A DNA stretch of 64,000 nucleotides from Metopolophium dirhodum (lineage: Eukaryota > Arthropoda > Insecta > Hemiptera > Aphididae): contig NC_083561.1 in NCBI RefSeq assembly GCF_019925205.1, forward strand, positions 18,289,217 through 18,353,216, given 5' to 3'. The translations under genes were made by a program, and so were the position numbers. Shown one piece after another: positions 1 through 13,100 of the stretch (position 1 is the stretch's first letter; the number at the start of each line of letters is the position of its first letter). The notes under the pieces are model-generated. The model searched no databases. It was not told the DNA's origin and saw only the letters and a list, made by a program, of their open reading frames with translations.

Positions 1-24
1 AGTGATCATTATGAAATTTAAAAT

Positions 25-354
25 ATGATAGAGGAATCTAATATTTGGTATCAGTATTGGATTGATAAAAATTTGATTGACTCCCAGTGTGATGAAATTT
101 CGTTTGTTGATTTATTGGCTCATTACGAATATTATCCTGCAATTTTTCAATTACTTAATATTTGTATATCACTGCCTCCGACAACGTGCACAATAGATAG
201 ATCGTTCAGTACATTAAAACGAGTAAAAACGTGGCTTCGCTCTACTACAAAAGAAGATCGTTCAAATGGGTTGTGTATGATGAGCCTTCATCGTGAAAGA
301 GTTAACGCAAACAAGGATACTTTCATTCAGGATGTCATTATATGTTTGGAATAA
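25..354 (+). pseudogene. hAT transposase C-terminal fragment
   Basis: 109-residue reading frame with the hAT C-terminal dimerisation signature: PPTTCTIDRSFSTLKRVKTW, followed by NGLCMMSLHRERVN near the end. In hAT transposases this region makes the dimer interface and carries the last catalytic acidic residue. The rest of the protein is off the left edge; an in-frame stop lies just upstream of the ATG, so this is a fragment, not a gene start. Most like the P52rIPK/ZMYM-type hAT proteins common in hemipterans (family knowledge). A poly-C run (583-597) and the sequence up to about 620 may be the 3' terminal part of the element, but the matching left end is not visible. Confidence 0.75.
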
Positions 355-1054
355 AACGAAGAAATTTGCAGTTCTTAATTACTGATACCGAATAATATAC
401 TTAATTATATTATTTAATTTCTATTTTTTTACATACTTATTAAAATTATTATTTATTTATTTATTTATTCATATGGCAATTATTCCGTTCAGAATCTAAT
501 ATAGAATGCATGTATACATTTATATGTGAAAAATAACATTAAAGCTTTATCATCTTACAATCGAATTTTTTTTTATTTTGACCCCCCCCCCCCCCCTTTA
601 AAATTTTACCTATAGACGCCCATGGGACCATATAAATTATTTGCAGTAAAAATAATAAGGAGGTCTCGTTTGAAAAATAGATGTTTAAATCACCACCTAA
701 CAATCCTTAAGTAGGTATAGTACAAAAAATATTAGAAATGTTAAAATAAAATCTTTAGGTATACTTAATAACTCTTAAAATCAGAATTTGAATATAACAT
801 GTACTATTTAAAGGAAAGAATCGGTGTAAACAGGCATAAAAAATCTCCTTGTATGATACCTATAATATAAGTACTTTATAGTAGGCAAGTACCTACCATT
901 ATTAATATAAGGTATAATATATTGTATTATATTCGGCGAAAACATCGTGTTTAATTTAGTATAAGTTACTTTAATTGTATAATATATTTATTATTATAAT
1001 CAAGCTAATAGGTATACATAATAATATGATATAATATTGTGTTATACAATTTAA

Positions 1055-1060
1055 TTTATT
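1055..1060 (-). terminator. Polyadenylation signal AATAAA
   Basis: AATAAA on the minus strand about 40 nt past the TAA of the terminal exon, in AT-rich sequence. Suitable as the 3' processing signal of the microexon gene; the motif alone is weak evidence in AT-rich DNA. Confidence 0.45.
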
Positions 1061-1098
1061 TTTATCTTATAATGATTAAACAAAATTTTTAAAATCAA

Positions 1099-1196
1099 TT
1101 ATTGTTTAGCTTCAAAAATTGTCTTAAGAAATGGGCCGTAATGCGTTTCCTTAATATTTTTGTCACAGAATGCTTCAACAGTAACTGTGGCATTTG
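1099..1196 (-). CDS. Terminal coding exon of the microexon gene
   Basis: 98 nt: two bases complete a split codon, then 31 codons and TAA (1099-1101). The acceptor AG is at 1197-1198, preceded on the minus strand by TTTATGTTGC. The peptide begins NATVTVEAFC, has one cysteine and a hydrophilic KNIKETHY stretch, and ends TIFEAKQ. An AATAAA signal on the minus strand (1055-1060) lies about 40 nt after the stop. The exon continues the single phase used by all upstream microexons, which is the strongest support that the chain is real. No known domain is recognised. Confidence 0.78.
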
Positions 1197-4100
1197 CTGC
1201 AACATAAATTAGTATTAGATTTGTTGAGTGTGTATATTAGATTAAGTATCGTAACATAGTTACTATATTATAATATTATTTAGATTCAAATTTTAATATA
1301 CACTATAATACACACATACTTTTATTGATAAATGATATGTAATTATTCGCCACATCTGTAAAAATAAATCACTTTGAGTAAATTTCCTATTGTTTTTCAG
1401 TATACTTATATCGTGTAAATAAATAACACTGTTGCCTAAAATGTTAAATAATCAATAAATTCAACAAATTGATCGTCAGATATACAATTTTGATTGAATT
1501 TCAACATTTGTTTGAATTTTATGTACAGGACTTATATATTACAAAATATGTACTATGTACGTATACTTTTTAGCAGTGTTGTAAGCCCAGTTGAATCCGT
1601 GCTTACAGAGTTCGCGGTTTGCCGTTTGTCTGGGTTTAGCCAACTAGTACTTTCGAACTGAGACGTTTATTACAACGTTGGTTAGGTTTCCCTTAAATAA
1701 ATTTACACTCGACTGTTGGTTCTAACTACTGGTTTTTATTGTACACGTTATAATAATCAAAATAAAGACAATCTCGTAGCTCTACGTAATACAGACTGAC
1801 GATCGTGTGAACCCACACGGCCGCTCATACCCGATATGATGAGTGTGCATAACCGTGCGGCGCGTGCAGGGGTTCACAACAGCAGTGTTGTGCATTATCC
1901 ATATAACATTTTTTATTCAATTATCTGTTATCTTATATATATAAATTGTCAACGCCATATATGTTAGGTATCTGAGAATTTCAAAGTTATCTATGCACAA
2001 CTCTGCTTTTTAGTAATCACGCATCGATAAAATTATAATAAAAAAGGTGGGTAAGTAGATGTCGGTCTGCTGTACAGTAGGTTACAAGTGGGTCACTGTT
2101 TGATGGATGGTAACAAATTTGAATTCAATGATATAATATCATTGGATACGAAGAACGATTCTGAGCGGTGATGGTTTGTCAATGTGGATATATTATATTG
2201 TATTTATATTGTTATTACTTATTACTTATTAATACGGTAGCCGGTAAGTTGAATTAATATTATAAAATTAAAATAAAATAACAAACATTTTTATTCTTGG
2301 TGATTTAATAAGTAATTCCCTCAAAATTTGAACAAAAAATTACTAAAAAAAAAAGCTGCAATTTATATTTTTTAGATTTTTTTGGTTACGGAATAACCTA
2401 CGCGGGACTTTGTTGTAAGTTTTTATTCGTTAATTCTTAGCTATAAAAGTTGAACATTTTATACATTTTTAACTACAAAATCATATTTAAATTTTAAATT
2501 TGATAAATGTTGTCAAAATTGGAACTTTAAATACTTATAGAAAAAAAAATTGAGCCTATGTATTTTTAATATTTTTCAAACTGTTTGAGAAATATATCAG
2601 AAATCTTGTATTAAATTTCGATGCTTTTTGGCCCAACAAATAAAATTTGTGACACTGCCCGTAAACAACTCAAAACAAGTCAATATATTTTGAAAATTGT
2701 ATTAAGTAGGTATAGGAATTGATAAAGTAAACATATGATATAAATCTCAAGTGTCTTCGGTTATTCGTTTTAGATATACAACAAAATAAGAAAATCGCTA
2801 CACGAGAAATTGAGTGAATCTCCAATCTCGTAAAAATATGAACTTCAAACGCTCATATAAATGTAATTTAAGTTTCCGGTAGAGATTATTTTTCTTTTAA
2901 AATTAGACAAACTTAAAAGGAATTTGTATTACATTTCCAAATCTTAGATTTAAAAAGAAAACTTTTTTTAAATCTCCACACAAAATAATTTGCTAATGTT
3001 CATGATTTTTTCTAAGGATTTTAATATTCTTCAAATGTCAATACCCAATTTTAGGTACAAGTTCCCGTTTTACCTTAATTTTTTTTTTAATTACTGGGAA
3101 TTTTGACCTTCCCAATCACCAACTAGATTCACTTTCAAATCGAACAAGATACTGAAGTTCAAAATCGACGCTTTATTTCGACTACTTATCGTTTATACTG
3201 ACACAAATTAAAAAAAAGGTGGGCAGGTGGATGTTGCTCTTCTGTACAGTAGGTTACAAGTGGGTCACACAGTGGGTGTTAATTTTGAATTCAATGATAT
3301 AATAGCATTGTAAAAGAAAAACGATTCTGAGCGAAGACGGTCAGTCAGCCTATGATATTACTAAATATATTTGATGATATTATTTTGCATAAAGTAATTT
3401 ATATATTATAACCTATTAACGTAGAAGATTTTTTAAGTTTTCAATCCTTAGCTATAAAAGTTGAACATCTTATAAATTTTTAACAAAAAATAATTATTAC
3501 ATTTTAAATTTGATAAATTTTGTCAAAATTTAAACTTTAAATGCTTATAAAAAAAAAATTATGACTAAAGATTTTTAATATTTTTCAAATATCATTGTAA
3601 CAATATTTTAAGAGCCTTGTATTTTAATTTTCAAGCTTTATTACCCAACAAATAAAATTTTATTGACATTCATAGAAAAAAAGACTAATACATTTGGAAA
3701 CTTAAAATGTTCCTAAACAGTTGAAAACAAATCAAAACATTTTGAAAATTTCATCGTGTATAGAGAACGCGAATATAAGCAGTTAATGAAAATTTCATGT
3801 ATATACGTTAATTTGTTTTATAGTTACACCAAAAACCAAAATCGATTTTGTCGAAAACTAATTTTGTGTACAAATTCCCGTTTTGCATTAATTTTTATAA
3901 TTTTTATGCTGTTTTGTCCAGCGATTTTGAAAACTATCGAGAATTTTAAAATTTGACCTCTTGAATGCACCAACTAAATTCACTTTCGACTTTCCAATCA
4001 ATATTGATAAAAAAAAATTGAAACAGTTTTACTGCCCCAAACCGTGATGACAGACGCAAAAATTAAAAATTAAAAAATTAAAAATAAACACACGTCATTG

Positions 4101-7100
4101 TAAAATCAATACATTTATCGCTCCGCTCAGAATCTAAAAAATATGAAAAATAATTATTAAGTTTCTATATTGCAACAACAAACTTAAAACAAAATTTTAT
4201 TTTAAAAATATTTTAAGGTACCTAACTATTTAAGGAATTTGATTAGTGCTTATTCTCTGCATACACCCATATATAGCTACTCCAATATTTAATACATTAT
4301 TAGCGATGAATGTATTGGGTGTTAAATTAAGCTATTTTGTTGTGACCTTTAGCGCCACTACATTTATTTCAATATTCAACTTTGAGTGCAGATTCTAGCA
4401 GCAAATCGAGTCTAGTTGGTACTTGGGTGGATAAAAGTAATAATGTAAAATTATGGAAAACGGCAATATTTAAGCAACAATAGTTTTTGTCAAACGTAAA
4501 TGATTATAATATTTATAAGAGTATTAAATCACCTCAGAATAGGATATAGGTCATACAAATTACACACAAGCTCATCCTATGAAAAAAGAGCCACCAAGAA
4601 CATATTCGGCTATCCAACTTCAATCAAACATACTGTCACTGAATATATTATAGAGACACACACAAGGGAGGATACCATTTTACAAACTCCATGAAGCACT
4701 GCGCATCAATGAACATTCCATTAAAAATGTTTTATTTTTTTTTTAAAGATATTAAATTGTACAATTTAATTTAAGAGGACTCCACACCCGTATGTATTGT
4801 CTCCGTCTTACAAACGCGTAACATAGCAAATTTTTAATTATTATTCACGCATAACTCATTTAAAAACTGAATAATCGTAAAAATACTTCCAACAAAACAC
4901 AGAAAATGTTCTTACCATCAAGTTTCATAATAGGTCGATTCACTCTAATTTATGCTAACGATATTAAACGTGAACTGCTGAGCGTAAATTGGGTATGTTA
5001 CGCGTTGTAAGACAGATGTGGGTGTGGTGTCCTCTTAAGCTATTAAAGTATGGAACACAAGTTAATGGTCCTGTTTATCGAGGCTTTAACATAAATTTAA
5101 AAAAAAAAATGTATTCATAAATATCTAAATTAACAGTAGGTAGTCTATTAATATACATAAATTAATTGCCATATTATTTTGTTCTTCAGATACAGCTTAA
5201 AACACTACTTGATTTAGTTATTTTTCCAAAAGTATTAACATGGAGGCATTGAGCATTGTGTCATCCTAACATACTTGTATAAACAATCAAATTTCATAAT
5301 TAAAAAAAATGTTTAAAAATGTAGGTAAAATATCTCAATAGCGTAATTTTCCATTAAATTGTTTTTCTTGTTAAAGGTAAAAAAATCTGGAGGGAACTTT
5401 ATATTAAAATTTTTAAATGTTATCTAGCTATATAAATAAAAACTTAAATGAATTTCTAACTGAAAATTAATTTGAAAATTTTCAGGATTTTTATTAATTT
5501 TATCAAAATTTGAGATTTAGATTCTTAATACTAAAAAAAATAGAGCCTGTGTATCATCAGCGGTTTTGAACTAGTATGAAAATAACTAACTTTGCATTAA
5601 AGGAATGCATATGGCGGCTCCCATTATATATATATGAGTGTTACAGCGTCCAGGTGGAACTGGACCAATGTACCCCGAAGGACCACTCGAATATGTCCGA
5701 GAACCATAAACATTGATGGCACCTAATTAATTAAATTAACACCATAAAATTACACGTCTAAAAATTGTGCGGGAAGGTAATCTAATGCGCACGACGACCA
5801 ATGTGACCAGAACGGGAGGTGACACATGGGAAAAGGAAAATAAAAAAGTTAATTATGAGGGAGGGGGTTTTCTGTAGTCGAATCGATCTGGTGCAATGAC
5901 CAAAGAGCTCACAACAACATAGGGGGCTTAAGAGTAGACTTAGGTTTTAGGTATCTCTATATATGTATAGATACACTGGTGTCTAATAAGGCTACTCACA
6001 ACTTTGTGTGGTTTAATCTCATTTATTTCGACTGATCTCACAAAGAGACAATTATAGGTTCAGCGTTCAGAGTCACAACACAATAAAACAATAATAGGTT
6101 GGTAATAATAATTACTGCTGAAGCACAGAAGAAAGTAATAATTGTTGGCACCAGCCGAAGTTTGAATGTCCTGTCACTGAAACTAGTATTGTAAAATCAG
6201 TTATCGATTGTTCGTTGGCCTGTACGGTCGTTTTTGCGTCTTCGTCGTTCTCTTATCTGTGTTTTTACGCATTATATTTAATTAACGTGTTTAAGTCTGT
6301 AATATTAGTACGAGTTTATCGACATTTCGTTATCGACATTTCGTTATTACAATGCTATGTTTAGTGTGTAATGATGAAATCTACGACGGTGATGAAATTA
6401 AATGTAAAAACTGTAAAGACTACTTACACTTCTCATGTGCTAGTTTTAGAGAAACGGCATTTAGGAAATTAACACATGAAGCCAAACTAAAATTTTCATG
6501 CGCAAAATGTAAAGTTAATGTGGGTCTTACTAGCAATACTAAATCTAAAAATGAAGACGTTTTTGTTGGATCAAACGAGACTCTGTCAGATTTGACTAAT
6601 TCTGTTAAATTTATGAGTGCTAAATTTGATGATTTTAGTAAGCAGCTGAATGAAGTGCTACATAAAATTAAAGAACTTAAAGAAGAGAATAATGTGTTAA
6701 AGGAAAATAATATTAAGTTGAACTCTGATATCTACAAACTATCCAAGCGACTAAATCTACTTGAACAGAAATCAATCTTAAATCATGTTGAGATAATTGG
6801 TGTACCAGATTTGAAAAATGAAAACTGCGAAAAAGTAGTTGAAAATATTGCAGCTGTAATGGGTCAACCAGTGACAGTAATCAAGGCTTTCAGTATAAGA
6901 TCAAAAATACCTAATAAACCGATGAAGATCATAGCTGAACTCTCATCAACGCATCAGAAAAAAACCCTCATGGAGTCCGCAAAAAAGAAAAAAGTAAAGG
7001 CATGTAGTATTAATGAAAGCTGGGGAAATGGAGGTATTTTTGTTAATAATTATCTTACACAATATAATAGTAATCTATTTTTTAAATGTAGAATGTTTGC

Positions 7101-10100
7101 TAAAGAAAATAACTTTAAGTTTGTCTGGTATAATGACTGTAAAATTTTTATCAAAAAAAGTGAAACCTCGAAAGCCACTATTATATACGACGAGACTGAC
7201 TTGTCAACAATTAAATTATAATATATAATAATAATAATAATAATTTATAGTTCCTAAATCATATATATTAATATATTTTCTTTTTTTTCTTTTAGTTATG
7301 CTAATGTTTAATTCTAATTTATTAAATCGTTTTCTAGATTATAAAACGCAATATTTTAATTCTATATCTGAATTCATATGTAAATTCAATCTATTTCATA
7401 ATACAACTCTAAATGTACTAAACTGCAATATTAGAAGTGTAAGGCATAATTTTGATGAATTTTTGTTATTTTTGGAAAATGATATACATAGTAAAAACTT
7501 AGATTTAATTATTTTAACTGAAACCTGGCATGATGTTAATTTTTGTAATTATTCTATACAAGGGTATAATATGTACTTTTCTAAACTTAAAAGAAACCAG
7601 AATTATGGTGTTATAATCTTTGTTAAAACTCATTTATGTACTGATATTTTTGAATACGAATACATAGAGGCTAATATTATGAAAGTCGCGTTTAAGTTAT
7701 GTAATGTATTTTTTAGGGTTTATTGTATATATAGATCTCCCTCTGGTGATAAGAACAAATTTTTGACCATTATTAATAGTATTCTGTCTAAAGATGAGTG
7801 TATAAATGGACATGTTATAATAATTGGTGATATCAATCTAAATATTATTGGCTCTGATTGTGATGAAAATGAATACCTTGATACTATATCTGAAAAAGGT
7901 TTTAGGTCACTAATTAATGTTTATACTAGAACCCCAATTGGCCAAAGACACTCATGCTTGGATCATATTTTTATTAAATCGGGAAATGCATTGAACTCCA
8001 AAATAGAAGCAGGTGTTATTCAGACAAATATTACCGATCACTTCTCCACGGTTTTGGCAATTGAAATTAGTAAAGAAAAGAGTGTCTTTAATTGCAATGT
8101 TAAGACAATCAACTATAATGATCTGGAAAAGTTATTTAAAAATGAATGTTGGGCGGATATTTTTAACTGCAATGATGTTAATAGTTGTATGGATATTTTC
8201 CTAGACAAAATTAATACTTTTGTCAAAATGTCAACAACAAAAAAAGTTTTCAACTCTAAAAATAATAGGATTAGAGAATGGATGACAGCTGGTCTTCTTT
8301 GCTCGGTGCACTTTAAACAAAAATTATCTTTAAAAGTTAGAAAATATCCAAATAATGTTAGACTTGCTATATATTATAATAAATACAAAAATAAATTAAC
8401 ATCTATTATACGAGCTGCAAAGATAAATTATTATAAAAACAAATTTCAGAAGTTCTCGTTTAGTCCAAAACTAACTTGGAAGGTAATTAATGAGATATTA
8501 AATAAGAATAATAATAAGAATGATGATGTTAAAGTTATTAAAATAGATGATTACACTCTTGATGTCAAAAATGAGCCTCTAAATATTGCAAATACATTTA
8601 ACAATTTCTTTATAAATATTGGCAACAATCTAGCCTGTAATATTGAGGAGTCAACATTTAAGTTCGAGGAGAACATTACTCCTATATCATTTAACAGTAC
8701 ATTTAATGAAAACATTAAAGAATCTGATGTTCGAGTAATGAGAAATAAACTTAAAGATGATACTGCTGTGGGTTTTGATGGTATCTCGGTAAAGATTTTA
8801 AAACTTGTAATAGACAGTATTATAAGCCCTCTGACATATATATATAACTTAAGTATTAAAAATGGTATTTTTCCCGAGAAACTTAAATTAGCTATAATTA
8901 AACCAATATATAAAAATGGGGATAAAACGTGCATAAACAATTATAGACCAATTTCCATGCTTAGCAATTTTTCGAAAATTCTAGAGAAAATCGTTAAAAA
9001 CAGGCTCATAACATTTTTAGAAAAACATGAACTCCTTTCGAAACAGCAGTTTGGTTTTAGACCCGGTTTGGGAACGGAGAATGCTTTATATAGTGCAACA
9101 CACTTTATAAAAAACGCTCTAGACAACAGTAAGAAAGTAATCGCGATTTTTCTTGATTTGTCCAAAGCCTTTGATACTGTTAATCATAAAAAATTAATAA
9201 ATATTTTACCTAATTTTGGTATCACTGTAACAAGCTTAATTTGGTTCACAAGCTACTTGGAAAACAGAAAGCAAACTGTTCGTATTAATGGTATTACAGG
9301 TGATGATCTATTTATAAACTGCGGTGTTCCTCAAGGAAGTGTCTTAGGTCCACTCTTATTTATTTTGTACATAAATCATATGTGTAATTTGGACATTGAT
9401 GGAAGAATAGTTACATATGCAGATGACACCTGCTTACTCTATTGTGGAGACTCTTGGAGCGATGTTAGTACCAAAGCAACTCGAGAATCCAAAATTGTTG
9501 TGGAATTTTTAAAACTTAGGAGTCTATCTATCAATTTCAAAAAAACTATGTTTATGAACTTTTCGATAAATGATTTTAAAGATAATTTTGATGAACTTAC
9601 GTTACATTTCTGTGATAATGGAACTTTGTGTAATGGCACAGTCTGTCAAAAAATATTTAGAGTATCTAGTACCCGATATCTAGGTTTAACGTTTGACAAT
9701 CACCTTAGATGGAATCTTCATGTGAATAACATAGTTATGCGTCTACGAAGTTTAAATTACAGTTTTTATAAGCTACGTAAAATTATATCCGTTCATGTCA
9801 TGCGAATTGTATACTTAGCTCTATATCAAGCAATATTTCAGTATGGATTGTTAATCTGGGGAGGGCTCTCGGATAACGCTCTAAAACCTTTACTGCTTCA
9901 TCAACGACAGATAGTGCGTGTATGTTTACAAAAAACAAACTATGTTGGTTCAACTGGTCTTAATTTTAAAGAGTTCAATGTATTACCAGTTAACTTTGTT
10001 TTCAAAAAAATGGCTATTATGTGGGTGATCAAACACTTAGATCAATGGGTAGAGAAAAATGAAATTAGTAACAAAAGAGCTTTTCGATCTTTTGATGCTA

Positions 10101-13100
10101 AAACATCTCTTTGTAAAAAATCAGTTGGTCAAAAATTTTTTGATTATCTAGGTCCTATATATTACAATTCTATGCCTTTCTCTATAAAGAAGAATGTTAA
10201 TATTAATTACAAATATCATAACGCTAAAAAATTAATTAATGATTGGCTACATGCATCTCTAAATGAAACTTAGATTAACCTTATTGTATTATATTTTATT
10301 TATCTCTTTTTGTATTGTATAATTACGCAATAATAGTGTTTTAGTTTTTCCTTTTTTTAGTTTTTGAGCATGATATGTATCAATTTATAACTCTCTATCT
10401 TCGCCACAAGCCTAGCTTACTGAAGATAGATAATTCAAATGTACAATTAATGTAAAACTGTATATTTGTTTATTTAAATAAAAAAAAAAAAAAAAAATGT
10501 TTGATGTGATAGCGGTAACACGGCATAGGTTATGGTACGCTTGGCACTGTTATCTACACAGCTGTGCGTCGTCCTTATAACTACTGGTATCGCCGTTATA
10601 AATTGGTGATAGCTGGTGTCTTTTAAATTGTTGTTTTTTATGTATTCTGAATTTAATATTATTGCTCTGTATTTTCTGTAAATTGTGCAAATCATGTCGT
10701 CAGTGTCACCGTATTTTTGTTAAAAGTGATATTTTGAAGTGCAACGGTGGCACCAATAACAGTATATGAAATAATTATTGTTGTCATTTCATTTTTATTT
10801 ATCGTGTTTGTGGTTACTTCACACATATTGTTTTTCGTCGGTACACGGCAGACGTCCATTTTTACTGTAAGTTTATGTTTTAGTTATATAGTGAATTCAC
10901 GTTGTCGTCGAAACTAAATTTGTTCACCATTCATCCAGCTCAGTATTATAATATGTTATGTTGTGGACTCTGCAGATGGTATCGTCAATAATATTAAGTT
11001 GATTATTAGTAATATTATTCCATTTGTAGAGTAGTGTGATTTGAGCTGACATAACCTCGTGCTGGCCACGTTGGATCCAGATGTTATAGTGTGTATGACA
11101 TTTGGCAGAAACTAATGTGTCATACTGTGTATCCAACAGTCGTCGTGTTTGTGAATTATTAGTCACAGCTGCACTCACACAATCGCAACATTCACTGATA
11201 CGTTCAGTGCGAATAATGAGAATTATACATAATACGAATTCCATGTATTTATAGTTCAGTAGTTCAAACAAAGAAACTCTTCAGCTTTATAGAATGAAAA
11301 CTCATAGACAAGGAAATTTCTCATATACATATTTGGTGAAAATTTCAATGGTCTACAATTATAAGTGTTTAAATTACATCAAAAAATAGATTTTGTCGAA
11401 AATTGGATTTGCTCTAAGAACTCTCATTATTCCTTATTTTTTTTTTGTTTTTCCCGACGCTTTCAAAAACTACTTGAAATTTTCAATTGCGACCTTTCAA
11501 ATGCACCAACCAGATTAAATTTTTTATCATAAAAGATGCTGATGTCGAGAATCGGAGCCCTTATAGTGCTGATGTACAAAAAAACAAAAACACATAATTG
11601 TAAAAACAGTACATCCATCGCTATCGAATCATTGACGATGGCGATGTTATCAGTCAAACCATATTAATATATTATACATCCGTCCGTCTTCGTTGGTGTT
11701 ATAAAATAGATAGATACCTCAATAATTAAATATATACTCAGACAAAAAGTTAAAATTGTTAAGACAATGTCTAAGTAGTGTACGAAGTATGCAATGAGAA
11801 TATAATTGATGAATCACTACCATACATTCGAGATGCCTATCCAAAGACTGAGTTACTGCGAAACGTGGCTCACCATCGCGTTCGTTCAGAAATAGCCGAC
11901 CTATTCCGGGTTAAAAACTTAGAAGTATACGAGGAAGTTCACTGTCAAACAACGACTAACGGTATCACCCAAAACCACCGCGCAGATATTATAGAATTAG
12001 ACAGGATAAAAAAACATGGGCTCATCTTTTACCCAACTATTCGTTGGGAAACAAAAACCCCCCCCGCAGGACATTGACAGTGGACGAAGAAAAGAGGGCA
12101 ATCTACCAACCACGCGTCCTTAAACTAAAGAACCAATAAAGCATTAGCAACTGGGTTGTCGTAGGTTTATGGTTCGATGCCCAAGGAACCGTATGTTGTT
12201 TTCTCAGAAATTTTTTCAGGACCCATGGATTAAACATCTCCAATCTAGTAAAAATATGTTTGTCTATTCTGAATGATACACTCAATATCATAAACTATCA
12301 CTTATACTTGTACGACTACATATCTCTAACACATATATGATATAATGCAATAAACGGAGTTTTTTTATTTTTTATAAATTTTTCTATTTTATATTAAATC
12401 TTTATTTTTTTTGAAACCATCATAAATTCTATCTAGTAGATATTTTATCTTTTAAGTTACTGTAATTATATTTATATATTTACCAACTATAATTTTATAA
12501 TCTCAGAACATTCCTATGTATATCAATATTGACTATGTAGTATGTATACAGTGAATTTTGGCAACCCACGTAATGGGTAGTCCGCTTAATAAAGTTGTTA
12601 TATATTATGTATATATATATGAGGGTTGAAACTTAAATGAGAGCGCGTATTTTTGTGAAATGGCATATTTTTTCCATTTTACGTAGAATTCATAATATAT
12701 ATTAGACAATTTGTGTGGTGAAAAATGCATGTAACTCTAATACTCTATGCAATGCAACTCAATGATTATAAATAGACACAAAATTAAATTTAATGAATAC
12801 GTACTGGCCGCAACTTTTTCTAAAAAAAAAAAAAAAATAATGATAGTAATAATAATTTGTAATTAATGAGATATTTAATATGGATCTACCGTAAAATATC
12901 AGAAACAGAAGAATAAAAATATACAAACACTGATCAAATGTTTAATTAAATAATCCAATTTGAAATCGATTGAATATATATGATGAAATATTGATTAGTT
13001 ATACATTTTAAAATGTTAGATTTGTTATAATTTAAAGACCCAGATACTTTTTATAAAAGTTGTATCTAAATAAGGTATTTCAACTAAATGGATTCATAGC

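Larger units (their letters stand above)
6352..10497 (+). mobile_element. CR1/Jockey-group LINE, apparently intact
   Basis: Two full-length ORFs in the order ORF1-ORF2, a 3' UTR of about 0.2 kb and a poly(A) tail (10480-10497). The 5' end is not defined; the UTR probably reaches back to about 6170. I found no target-site duplication. It lies antisense within the last intron of the microexon gene. Confidence 0.8.

Noticed and set aside
5600..6170. Possible LTR before the CR1-like LINE
   Set aside because: Starts like an LTR (TGTTACAGCG) but no matching ACA end or target duplication found.
10924..11271. 115-codon minus-strand frame as a secreted protein gene
   Set aside because: Hydrophobic N-terminus but no upstream promoter, splice context or family match; kept only as an unrecognised stretch.
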